From assembly GCF_937616625.2 (NCBI RefSeq), contig NC_065577.1:43546001-43610000 (forward strand): a stretch of DNA of 64,000 bases, written 5' to 3'. Positions 39,941-52,700 of this stretch are shown here, piece by piece. The position numbers and the translations under genes were made by a program. The notes beneath the pieces were generated by a model that saw only the letters and a program-made list of their open reading frames with translations, did no database searches and was not told the origin of the DNA. Every line of letters starts with the position of its first letter. The first letter of the stretch is position 1. This DNA comes from Mercurialis annua. Its lineage: Eukaryota > Streptophyta > Magnoliopsida > Malpighiales > Euphorbiaceae.

Positions 39941-42900
39941 GCTCGATAAGTTATTTGTTATTCGGACAATGTTTCTAGTTGGGATTATTTATAATCATAG
40001 AAAAGTGATTTGATAAATAAATTATCGTTTTATCCCGTTTTTGGGACTTTTCTGCATTCCCCAAAATTGCTCAGGGAGGGGAATTTGGGCGCGTTTACTG
40101 ACCCCCTACGTGTACCAGATGAAGTTGGAACCTAAGCGGAAGTTATCGATGGTGTTTCCGAAAATAAGAATGTTCAATTGGTTTGGTAATCAGACTAATT
40201 TAAGTTAGCGTTTTGATAGCCCGAAGTAGGCTAGAAAAGGGATTTTTGAAAAGTTGTGTTTAACTAGGAATTTTGTTAGCTCGATAAATTATCGGTTATT
40301 CGGACAACGTCTCTAGTTGGGATTATTGAAAATCATATAAAAGTTATTTGATAAATTAATTATCGTCTTATCCTGTTTTTGGGGCTAGTCTGCATTCCCC
40401 AAAACAGCTCAGGGAGGAGAGTTTGGGTGTGTTTTTCGACCCCCTACGCGTACCGGATGAAGTTGGAACATAAACGGAAGTTTTAGAAGGTGTTGAGAAA
40501 AATAAGAATATTCAATTATTTTGTTAAACAGACTGTTTTATGTAAGCGTTTTGATAGCCCGAAGTAGGGTAGAAAAGGGATTTTTGAAAAGTTGAGTTTA
40601 ACTAGGAATTTTGTTAGCTCGATAAGTTATTTGTTATTCGGACAATGTTTCTAGTTGGGATTATTTATAATCATAGAAAAGTGATTTGATAAATAAATTA
40701 TCGTTTTATCCCGTTTTTGGGACTTTTCTGCATTCCCCAAAATTGCTCAGGGAGGGGAATTTGGGCGCGTTTACTGACCCCCTACGTGTACCAGATGAAG
40801 TTGGAACCTAAGCGGAAGTTATCGATGGTGTTTCCGAAAAGAAGAATGTTCAATTGGTTTGGTAATCAGACTAATTTAAGTTAGCGTTTTGATAGCCCGA
40901 AGTAGGCTAGAAAAGGGATTTTTGAAAAGTTGTGTTTAACTAGGAATTTTGTTAGCTCGATAAATTATCGGTTATTCAGACAACGTCTCTAGTTGGGATT
41001 ATTGAAAATCATATAAAAGTTATTTGATAAATTAATTATCGTTTTATCCTGTTTTTTGGGCTAGTCTGCATTCCCCAAAACAACTCAGGGAGGAGAGTTT
41101 GGGTGTGTTTTTTGACCCCCTACGCGTACCGGATGAAGTTGGAACTTAAACGGAAGTTTTAGAAGGTGTTGAAAAAAATAAGAGTATTCAATTATTTTTG
41201 TAATCAGACTGTTTTAAGTAAGCGTTTTGATAGCCCGAAATAGGGTAGAAAAGGGATTTTTGAAAAGTTGAGTTTAACTAGGAATTTTGTTAGCTCGATA
41301 AGTTATTTGTTATTCGGACAATGTTTCTAGTTGGGATTATTTATAATCATAGAAAAGTGATTTGATAAATAAATTATCGTTTTATCCCGTTTTTGGGACT
41401 TTTCTGCATTCCCCAAAATTGCTCAGGGAGGGGAATTTGGGCGCGTTTACTGACCCCCTACGTGTACCAGATGAAGTTGGAACCTAAGCGGAAGTTATCG
41501 ATGGTGTTTCCGAAAATAAGAATGTTCAATTGGTTTGGTAATCAGACTAATTTAAGTTAGCGTTTTGATAGCCCGAAGTAGGCTAGAAAAGGGATTTTTG
41601 AAAAGTTGAGTTTAACTAGGAATTTTGTTAGCTCGATAAGTTATCGGTTATTCGGACAACGTTTCTAGTTGGGATTATTTAAAATAATAGAAAAGTTATT
41701 TGATAAATTAATTATTGTTTTATCCCATTTTTGGGGCTTTTCTGCATTCCCCAAAACAGCTCAGGGAGGGGAGTTTGGGTGCGTTTGTTGACCCCTTACG
41801 CTTACCCTATCAAGTTGGAACCTAAACGGAAGTTTTAGACAGTGTTGCAGTCAATTAAAATGTCTATTTAGTTTTGTAATCAGACTAATTTAAGTTAGCG
41901 TTTTGATAGCCCGAAGTAGGCTAGAAGAGGGATTTTTGAAAAGTTGTGTTTAACTAGGAATTTTGTTAGCTCGATAAATTATCGTTTATTCGGACAACGT
42001 CTCTAGTTGGGATTATTGAAAATCATATAAAAGTTATTTGATAAATTAATTATCGTTTTATCCTGTTTTTGGGGCTAGTCTGCATTCCCCAAAAAAGCTC
42101 AGGGAGGAGAGTTTGGGTGTGTTTTTTGACCCCCTACGCGTACCGGATGAAGTTGGAACTTAAACGGAAGTTTTAGAAGGTGTTGAAAAAAATAAGAGTA
42201 TTCAATTATTTTGGTAATCAGACTGTTTTAAGTAAGCGTTTTGATAGCCCGAAGTAGGGTAGAAAAGGGATTTTTGAAAAGTTGAGTTTAACTAGGAATT
42301 TTGTTATCTCGATAAGTTATTTGTTATTCGGAAAATGTTTCTAGTTGGGATTATTTATAATCATAGAAAAGTGATTTGATAAATAAATTATCGTTTTATC
42401 CCGTTTTTGGGACTTTTCTGCATTCCCCAAAATTGCTCAGGGAGGGGAATTTGGGCGCGTTTACTGACCCCCTACGTGTACCAGATGAAGTTGGAACCTA
42501 AGCGGAAGTTATCGATGGTGTTTCCGAAAATAAGAATGTTCAATTGGTTTGGTAATCAGACTAATTTAAGTTAGCGTTTTGATAGCCCGAAGTAGGCTAG
42601 AAAAGGGATTTTTGAAAAGTTGTGTTTAACTAGGAATTTTGTTAGCTCGATAAATTATCGGTTATTCGGACAACGTCTCTAGTTGGGATTATTGAAAATC
42701 ATATAAAAGTTATTTGATAAATTAATTATCGTCTTATCCTGTTTTTGGGGCTAGTCTGCATTCCCCAAAACAGCTCAGGGAGGAGAGTTTGGGTGTGTTT
42801 TTTGACCCCCTACGCGTACCGGATGAAGTTGGAACATAAACGGAAGTTTTAGAAGGTGTTGAGAAAAATAAGAATATTCAATTATTTTGTTAATCAGACT

Positions 42901-44334
42901 GTTTTATGTAAGCGTTTTGATAGCCCGAAGTAGGGTAGAAAAGGGATTTTTGAAAAGTTGAGTTTAACTAGGAATTTTGTTAGCTCGATAAGTTATTTGT
43001 TATTCGGACAATGTTTCTAGTTGGGATTATTTATAATCATAGAAAAGTGATTTGATAAATAAATTATCGTTTTATCCCGTTTTTGGGACTTTTCTGCATT
43101 CCCCAAAATTGCTCAGGGAGGGGAATTTGGGCGCGTTTACTGACCCCCTACGTGTACCAGATGAAGTTGGAACCTAAGCGGAAGTTATCGATGGTGTTTC
43201 CGAAAATAAGAATGTTCAATTGGTTTGGTAATCAGACTAATTTAAGTTAGCGTTTTGATAGCCCGAAGTAGGCTAGAAAAGGGATTTTTGAAAAGTTGAG
43301 TTTAACTAGGAATTTTGTTAGCTCGATAAGTTATCGGTTATTCGGACAACGTTTCTAGTTGGGATTATTTAAAATAATAGAAAAGTTATTTGATAAATTA
43401 ATTATTGTTTTATCCCATTTTTGGGGCTTTTCTGCATTCCCCAAAACAGCTCAGGGAGGGGAGTTTGGGTGCGTTTGTTGACCCCTTACGCTTACCCTAT
43501 CAAGTTGGAACCTAAACGGAAGTTTTAGACAGTGTTGCAGTCAATTAAAATGTCTATTTAGTTTTGTAATCAGACTAATTTAAGTTAGCGTTTTGATAGC
43601 CCGAAGTAGGCTAGAAGAGGGATTTTTGAAAAGTTGTGTTTAACTAGGAATTTTGTTAGCTCGATAAATTATCGTTTATTCGGACAACGTCTCTAGTTGG
43701 GATTATTGAAAATCATATAAAAGTTATTTGATAAATTAATTATCGTTTTATCCTGTTTTTGGGGCTAGTCTGCATTCCCCAAAAAAGCTCAGGGAGGAGA
43801 GTTTGGGTGTGTTTTTTCACCCCCTACGCGTACCGGATGAAGTTGGAACTTAAACGGAAGTTTTAGAAGGTGTTGAAAAAAATAAGAGTATTCAATTATT
43901 TTTGTAATCAGACTGTTTTAAGTAAGCGTTTTGATAGCCCGAAATAGGGTAGAAAAGGGATTTTTGAAAAGTTGAGTTTAACTAGGAATTTTGTTAGCTC
44001 GATAAGTTATTTGTTATTCGGACAATGTTTCTAGTTGGGATTATTTATAATCATAGAAAAGTGATTTGATAAATAAATTATCGTTTTATCCCGTTTTTGG
44101 GACTTTTCTGCATTCCCCAAAATTGCTCAGGGAGGGGAATTTGGGCGCGTTTACTGACCCCCTACGTGTACCAGATGAAGTTGGAACCTAAGCGGAAGTT
44201 ATCGATGGTGTTTCCGAAAATAAGAATGTTCAATTGGTTTGGTAATCAGACTAATTTAAGTTAGCGTTTTGATAGCCCGAAGTAGGCTAGAAAAGGGATT
44301 TTTGAAAAGTTGAGTTTAACTAGGAATTTTGTTA
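39941..44334. repeat. Large duplicated segment, copy 2 (13 monomers)
   Basis: This is the counterpart of 32168-36561 with the same monomer order and the same diagnostic variants, including the rare TTTTTTCACCCC in the C at 43659. Its first four monomers are themselves a tandem duplicate of the four at 38589-39940 (offset 1352 bp), sharing TTTTTCGACC, GTTAAACAGAC and TTATTCAGAC. Confidence 0.8.
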
Positions 44335-45010
44335 GCTCGATAAGTTATCGGTTATTCGGACAACGTTTCTAGTTGGGATTATTTAAAATAATAGAAAAGT
44401 TATTTGATAAATTAATTATTGTTTTATCCCATTTTTGGGGCTTTTCTGCATTCCCCAAAACAGCTCAGGGAGGGGAGTTTGGGTGCGTTTGTTGACCCCT
44501 TACGCTTACCCTATCAAGTTGGAACCTAAACGGAAGTTTTAGACAGTGTTGCAGTCAATTAAAATGTCTATTTCGTTTTGTAATCAGACTAATTTAAGTT
44601 AGCGTTTTGATAGCCCGAAGTAGGCTAGAAGAGGGATTTTTGAAAAGTTGTGTTTAACTAGGAATTTTGTTAGCTCGATAAATTATCGTTTATTCGGACA
44701 ACGTCTCTAGTTGGGATTATTGAAAATCATATAAAAGTTATTTGATAAATTAATTATCGTTTTATCCTGTTTTTGGGGCTAGTCTGCATTCCCCAAAAAA
44801 GCTCAGGGAGGAGAGTTTGGGTGTGTTTTTTGACCCCCTACGCGTACCGGATGAAGTTGGAACTTAAACGGAAGTTTTAGAAGGTGTTGAAAAAAATAAG
44901 AGTATTCAATTATTTTGGTAATCAGACTGTTTTAAGTAAGCGTTTTGATAGCCCGAAGTAGGGTAGAAAAGGGATTTTTGAAAAGTTGAGTTTAACTAGG
45001 AATTTTGTTA

Positions 45011-48000
45011 TCTCGATAAGTTATTTGTTATTCGGAAAATGTTTCTAGTTGGGATTATTTATAATCATAGAAAAGTGATTTGATAAATAAATTATCGTTT
45101 TATCCCGTTTTTGGGACTTTTCTGCATTCCCCAAAATTGCTCAGGGAGGGGAATTTGGGCGCGTTTACTGACCCCCTACGTGTACCAGATGAAGTTGGAA
45201 CCTAAGCGGAAGTTATCGATGGTGTTTCCGAAAATAAGAATGTTCAATTGGTTTGGTAATCAGACTAATTTAAGTTAGCGTTTTGATAGCCCGAAGTAGG
45301 CTAGAAAAGGGATTTTTGAAAAGTTGTGTTTAACTAGGAATTTTGTTAGCTCGATAAATTATCGGTTATTCGGACAACGTCTCTAGTTGGGATTATTGAA
45401 AATCATATAAAAGTTATTTGATAAATTAATTATCGTCTTATCCTGTTTTTGGGGCTAGTCTGCATTCCCCAAAACAGCTCAGGGAGGAGAGTTTGGGTGT
45501 GTTTTTTGACCCCCTACGCGTACCGGATGAAGTTGGAACATAAACGGAAGTTTTAGAAGGTGTTGAGAAAAATAAGAATATTCAATTATTTTGTTAATCA
45601 GACTGTTTTATGTAAGCGTTTTGATAGCCCGAAGTAGGGTAGAAAAGGGATTTTTGAAAAGTTGAGTTTAACTAGGAATTTTGTTAGCTCGATAAGTTAT
45701 TTGTTATTCGGACAATGTTTCTAGTTGGGATTATTTATAATCATAGAAAAGTGATTTGATAAATAAATTATCGTTTTATCCCGTTTTTGGGACTTTTCTG
45801 CATTCCCCAAAATTGCTCAGGGAGGGGAATTTGGGCGCGTTTACTGACCCCCTACGTGTACCAGATGAAGTTGGAACCTAAGCGGAAGTTATCGATGGTG
45901 TTTCCGAAAATAAGAATGTTCAATTGGTTTGGTAATCAGACTAATTTAAGTTAGCGTTTTGATAGCCCGAAGTAGGCTAGAAAAGGGATTTTTGAAAAGT
46001 TGTGTTTAACTAGGAATTTTGTTAGCTCGATAAATTATCGGTTATTCGGACAACGTCTCTAGTTGGGATTATTGAAAATCATATAAAAGTTATTTGATAA
46101 ATTAATTATCGTCTTATCCTGTTTTTGGGGCTAGTCTGCATTCCCCAAAACAGCTCAGGGAGGAGAGTTTGGGTGTGTTTTTTGACCCCCTACGCGTACC
46201 GGATGAAGTTGGAACTTAAACGGAAGTTTTAGAAGGTGTTGAAAAAAATAAGAGTATTCAATTATTTTGGTAATCAGACTGTTTTAAGTAAGCGTTTTGA
46301 TAGCCCGAAATAGGGTAGAAAAGGGATTTTTGAAAAGTTGAGTTTAACTAGGAATTTTGTTAGCTCGATAAGTTATTTGTTATTCGGACAATGTTTCTAG
46401 TTGGGATCATTTATAATCATAGAATAGTGATTTGATAAATAAATTATCGTTTTATCCCGTTTTTGGGACTTTTCTGCATTCCCCAAAATTGCTCAGGGAG
46501 GGGAATTTGGGCGCGTTTACTGACCCCCTACGTGTACCAGATGAAGTTGGAACCTAAGCGGAAGTTATCGATGGTGTTTCCGAAAATAAGAATGTTCAAT
46601 TGGTTTGGTAATCAGACTAATTTAAGTTAGCGTTTTGATAGCCCGAAGTAGGCTAGAAAAGGGATTTTTGAAAAGTTGAGTTTAACTAGGAATTTTGTTA
46701 GCTCGATAAGTTATCGGTTATTCGGACAACGTTTCTAGTTGGGATTATTTAAAATAATAGAAAAGTTATTTGATAAATTAATTATTGTTTTATCCCATTT
46801 TTGGGGCTTTTCTGCATTCCCCAAAACATCTCAGGGAGGGGAGTTTGGGTGCGTTTGTTGACCCCTTACGCTTACCCTATCAAGTTGGAACCTAAACGGA
46901 AGTTTTAGACAGTGTTGCAGTCAATTAAAATGTCTATTTAGTTTTGTAATCAGACTAATTTAAGTTAGCGTTTTGATAGCCCGAAGTAGGCTAGAAGAGG
47001 GATTTTTGAAAAGTTGTGTTTAACTAGGAATTTTGTTAGCTCGATAAATTATCGTTTATTCGGACAACGTCTCTAGTTGGGATTATTGAAAATCATATAA
47101 AAGTTATTTGATAAATTAATTATCGTTTTATCCTGTTTTTGGGGCTAGTCTGCATTCCCCAAAAAAGCTCAGGGAGGAGAGTTTGGGTGTGTTTTTTGAC
47201 CCCCTACGCGTACCGGATGAAGTTGGAACTTAAACGGAAGTTTTAGAAGGTGTTGAAAAAAATAAGAGTATTCAATTATTTTGGTAATCAGACTGTTTTA
47301 AGTAAGCGTTTTGATAGCCCGAAGTAGGGTAGAAAAGGGATTTTTGAAAAGTTGAGTTTAACTAGGAATTTTGTTATCTCGATAAGTTATTTGTTATTCG
47401 GAAAATGTTTCTAGTTGGGATTATTTATAATCATAGAAAAGTGATTTGATAAATAAATTATCGTTTTATCCCGTTTTTGGGACTTTTCTGCATTCCCCAA
47501 AATTGCTCAGGGAGGGGAATTTGGGCGCGTTTACTGACCCCCTACGTGTACCAGATGAAGTTGGAACCTAAGCGGAAGTTATCGATGGTGTTTCCGAAAA
47601 TAAGAATGTTCAATTGGTTTGGTAATCAGACTAATTTAAGTTAGCGTTTTGATAGCCCGAAGTAGGCTAGAAAAGGGATTTTTGAAAAGTTGTGTTTAAC
47701 TAGGAATTTTGTTAGCTCGATAAATTATCGGTTATTCGGACAACGTCTCTAGTTGGGATTATTGAAAATCATATAAAAGTTATTTGATAAATTAATTATC
47801 GTCTTATCCTGTTTTTGGGGCTAGTCTGCATTCCCCAAAACAGCTCAGGGAGGAGAGTTTGGGTGTGTTTTTTGACCCCCTACGCGTACCGGATGAAGTT
47901 GGAACATAAACGGAAGTTTTAGAAGGTGTTGAGAAAAATAAGAATATTCAATTATTTTGTTAATCAGACTGTTTTATGTAAGCGTTTTGATAGCCCGAAG

Positions 48001-49742
48001 TAGGGTAGAAAAGGGATTTTTGAAAAGTTGAGTTTAACTAGGAATTTTGTTAGCTCGATAAGTTATTTGTTATTCGGACAATGTTTCTAGTTGGGATTAT
48101 TTATAATCATAGAAAAGTGATTTGATAAATAAATTATCGTTTTATCCCGTTTTTGGGACTTTTCTGCATTCCCCAAAATTGCTCAGGGAGGGGAATTTGG
48201 GCGCGTTTACTGACCCCCTACGTGTACCAGATGAAGTTGGAACCTAAGCGGAAGTTATCGATGGTGTTTCCGAAAATAAGAATGTTCAATTGGTTTGGTA
48301 ATCAGACTAATTTAAGTTAGCGTTTTGATAGCCCGAAGTAGGCTAGAAAAGGGATTTTTGAAAAGTTGTGTTTAACTAGGAATTTTGTTAGCTCGATAAA
48401 TTATCGGTTATTCGGACAACGTCTCTAGTTGGGATTATTGAAAATCATATAAAAGTTATTTGATAAATTAATTATCGTCTTATCCTGTTTTTGGGGATAG
48501 TCTGCATTCCCCAAAACAGCTCAGGGAGGAGAGTTTGGGTGTGTTTTTTGACCCCCTACGCGTACCGGATGAAGTTGGAACTTAAACGGAAGTTTTAGAA
48601 GGTGTTGAAAAAAATAAGAGTATTCAATTATTTTGGTAATCAGACTGTTTTAAGTAAGCGTTTTGATAGCCCGAAATAGGGTAGAAAAGGGATTTTTGAA
48701 AAGTTGAGTTTAACTAGGAATTTTGTTAGCTCGATAAGTTATTTGTTATTCGGACAATGTTTCTAAGTTGGGATCATTTATAATCATAGAATAGTGATTT
48801 GATAAATAAATTATCGTTTTATCCCGTTTTTGGGACTTTTCTGCATTCCCCAAAATTGCTCAGGGAGGGGAATTTGGGCGCGTTTACTGACCCCCTACGT
48901 GTACCAGATGAAGTTGGAACCTAAGCGGAAGTTATCGATGGTGTTTCCGAAAATAAGAATGTTCAATTGGTTTGGTAATCAGACTAATTTAAGTTAGCGT
49001 TTTGATAGCCCGAAGTAGGCTAGAAAAGGGATTTTTGAAAAGTTGAGTTTAACTAGGAATTTTGTTAGCTCGATAAGTTATCGGTTATTCGGACAACGTT
49101 TCTAGTTGGGATTATTTAAAATAATAGAAAAGTTATTTGATAAATTAATTATTGTTTTATCCCATTTTTGGGGCTTTTCTGCATTCCCCAAAACAGCTCA
49201 GGGAGGGGAGTTTGGGTGCGTTTTTTGACCCCTTACGCTCACCCTATCAAGTTGGAACCTAAACGGAAGTTTTAGACAGTGTTGCAGACAATTAAAATGT
49301 CTATTTAGTTTTGTAATCAGACTGTTTTAAGTAAGTGGTTTGATAGTCCGAAATAGGATAGAAAAGGGATTTTTGAAAAGTTGTGTTTAACTAGGAATTT
49401 TGTTAGCTCGATAAATTATCGGTTATTCGGACAACGTCTCTAGTTGGGATTATTGAAAATCATATAAAAGTTATTTGATAACTTAATTATTGTTTTATCC
49501 TGTTTTTGGGGCTAGTGTGCATTCCCCAAAAAAGCTCAGGGAGGAGAGTTTGGGTGTGTTTTTTGACCCCCTACGCGTACCGGATGAAGTTGGAACTTAA
49601 ACGGAAGTTTTAGAAGGTGTTGAAAAAAATAAGTGTATTCAATTATTTTGGTAATCAGACTGTTTTAAGTAAGCGTTTTGATAGCCCGAAGTAGGGTAGA
49701 AAAGGGATTTTTGAAAAGTTGAGTTTAACTAGGAATTTTGTT
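45011..49742. repeat. Two copies of a seven-monomer unit, 2366 bp
   Basis: The order A C A C A B C at 45011-47376 recurs at 47377-49742. Markers shared by both copies: the first A with TATCTCGATAAG and GGAAAATG, the fifth A with GGGATCATTTATAATC and GAATAGTG, and C monomers with CGTCTTATCC. Towards the right end of the second copy the B (49068) and C lose the GTTTGTTGACC and CTTACCC forms and change to the variants of the regular zone, so that edge is an exchange point. Confidence 0.78.
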
Positions 49743-52700
49743 AACTCGATAAGTTATTTGTTATTCGGACAATGTTTCTAGTTGGGATTATTTATAATCA
49801 TAGAAAAGTGATTTGATAAATAGATTATCGTTTTATTCCGTTTTTGGGACTTTTCTGCATTCCCCAAAATTGCTCAGGGAGGGGAATTTGGGCGCGTTTA
49901 CTGACCCCCTACGTGTACCAGATGAAGTTGGAACCTAAGCGGAAGTTGTCGATGGTGTTTCCGAAAATAAGAATGTTCAATTGGTTTGGTAATCAGACTA
50001 ATTTAAGTTAGCGTTTTGATAGCCCGAAGTAGGCTAGAAAAGGGTTTTTTGAAAAGTTGAGTTTAACTAGGAATTTTGTTAGCTCGATAAGTTATCGGTT
50101 ATTCGGACAACGTTTCTAGTTGGGATTATTTAAAATAATAGAAAAGTTATTTGATAAATTAATTATTGTTTTATCCCATTTTTGGGGCTTTTCTGCATTC
50201 CCCAAAACAGCTCAGGGAGGGGAGTTTGGGTGCGTTTTTTGACCCCTTACGCGTACCCTATCAAGTTGGAACCTAAACGGAAGTTTTAGACAGTGTTGCA
50301 GACAATTAAAATGTCTATTTAGTTTTGTAATCAGACTGTTTTAAGTATGTGGTTTGATAGTCCGAAATAGGATAGAAAAGGGATTTTTGAAAAGTTGTGT
50401 TTAACTAGGAATTTTGTTAGCTCGATAAATTATCGGTTATTCGGACAACGTCTCTAGTTGGGATTATTGAAAATCATATAAAGTTATTTGATAAATTAAT
50501 TATCGTTTTATCCTGTTTTTGGGGCTAGTCTGCATTCCCCAAAACAGCTCAGGGAGGAGAGTTTGGGTGTGTTTTTTGACCCCCTACGCGTACCGGATGA
50601 AGTTGGAACTTAAACGGAAGTTTTAGAAGGTGTTGAAAAAAATAAGAGTATTCAATTATTTTGGTAATCAGACTGTTTTAAGTAAGCGTTTTGATAGCCC
50701 GAAATAGGGTAGAAAAGGGATTTTTTAAAAGTTGAGTTTAACTAGGAATTTTGTTAGCTCGATAAGTTATTTGTTATTCGGACAATGTTTCTAGTTGGGA
50801 TTATTTATAATCATAGAATAGTGATTTGATAAATAAATTATCGTTTTATCCCGTTTTTGGGACTTTTCTGCATTCCCCAAAATTGCTCAGGGAGGGGAAT
50901 TTGGGCGCGTTTACTGACCCCCTACGTGTACCAGATGAAGTTGGAACCTAAGCGGAAGTTATCGATGGTGTTTCCGAAAATAAGAATGTTCAATTGGTTT
51001 GGTAATCAGACTAATTTAAGTTAGCGTTTTGATAGCCCGAAGTAGGCTAGAAAAGGGATTTTTGAAAAGTTGAGTTTAACTAGGAATTTTGTTAGCTCGA
51101 TAAGTTATCGGTTATTCGGACAACGTTTCTAGTTGGGATTATTTAAAATAATAGAAAAGTTATTTGATAAATTAATTATTGTTTTATCCCATTTTTGGGG
51201 CTTTTCTGCATTCCCCAAAACAGCTCAGGGAGGGGAGTTTGGGTGCGTTTTTTGACCCCTTACGCTCACCCTATCAAGTTGGAACCTAAACGGAAGTTTT
51301 AGACAGTGTTGCAGACAATTAAAATGTCTATTTAGTTTTGTAATCAGACTGTTTTAAGTAAGTGGTTTGATAGTCCGAAATAGGATAGAAAAGGGATTTT
51401 TGAAAAGTTGTGTTTAACTAGGAATTTTGTTAGCTCGATAAATTATCGGTTATTCGGACAACGTCTCTAGTTGGGATTATTGAAAATCATATAAAAGTTA
51501 TTTGATAACTTAATTATCGTTTTATCCTGTTTTTGGGGCTAGTGTGCATTCCCCAAAACAGCTCAGGGAGGAGAGTTTGGGTGTGTTTTTTGACCCCCTA
51601 TGCGTACCGGATGAAGTTGGAACTTAAACGGAAGTTTTAGAAGGTGTTGAAAAAAATAAGTGTATTCAATTATTTTGGTAATCAGACTGTTTTAAGTAAG
51701 CGTTTTGATAGCCCGAAGTAGGGTAGAAAAGGGATTTTTGAAAAGTTGAGTTTAACTAGGAATTTTGTTAACTCGATAAGTTATTTGTTATTCGGACAAT
51801 GTTTCTAGTTGGGATTATTTATAATCATAGAAAAGTGATTTGATAAATAAATTATCGTTTTATTCCGTTTTTGGGACTTTTCTGCATTCCCCAAAATTGC
51901 TCAGGGAGGGGAATTTGGGCGCGTTTACTGACCCCCTACGTGTACCAGATGAAGTTGGAACCTAAGCGGAAGTTGTCGATGGTGTTTCCGAAAATAAGAA
52001 TGTTCAATTGGTTTGGTAATCAGACTAATTTAAGTTAGCGTTTTGATAGCCCGAAGTAGGCTAGAAAAGGGATTTTTGAAAAGTTGAGTTTAACTAGGAA
52101 TTTTGTTAGCTCGATAAGTTATCGGTTATTCGGACAACGTTTCTAGTTGGGATTATTTAAAATAATAGAAAAGTTATTTGATAAATTAATTATTGTTTTA
52201 TCCCATTTTTGGGGCTTTTCTGCATTCCCCAAAACAGCTCAGGGAGGGGAGTTTGGGTGCGTTTTTTGACCCCTTACGCGTACCCTATCAAGTTGGAACC
52301 TAAACGGAAGTTTTAGACAGTGTTGCAGACAATTAAAATGTCTATTTAGTTTTGTAATCAGACTGTTTTAAGTATGTGGTTTGATAGTCCGAAATAGGAT
52401 AGAAAAGGGATTTTTGAAAAGTTGTGTTTAACTAGGAATTTTGTTAGCTCGATAAATTATCGGTTATTCGGACAACGTCTCTAGTTGGGATTATTGAAAA
52501 TCATATAAAAGTTATTTGATAAATTAATTATCGTTTTATCCTGTTTTTGGGGCTAGTCTGCATTCCCCAAAACAGCTCAGGGAGGAGAGTTTGGGTGTGT
52601 TTTTTGACCCCCTACGCGTACCGGATGAAGTTGGAACTTAAACGGAAGTTTTAGAAGGTGTTGAAAAAAATAAGAGTATTCAATTATTTTGGTAATCAGA

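Larger units (their letters stand above)
30816..48728. repeat. AC-dimer zone, 53 monomers with only 7 B
   Basis: Most of this zone alternates A and C directly (676-bp dimers). B monomers start only at 30816, 33858, 35548, 41631, 43321, 44335 and 46701. In A copies followed by C, the end reads GTTGTGTTT, the normal B end, so the dimer derives from an A/B exchange within the identical tract just before it. The B copies here are also mosaics: they have the B body with GCGTTTGTTGACC and CTTACCCTATC, then an A-like tail (ACTAATTTAAGTTAGCG), then the B end. One A-A pair occurs (36224 and 36562). No gene or other element is seen. Confidence 0.9.
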
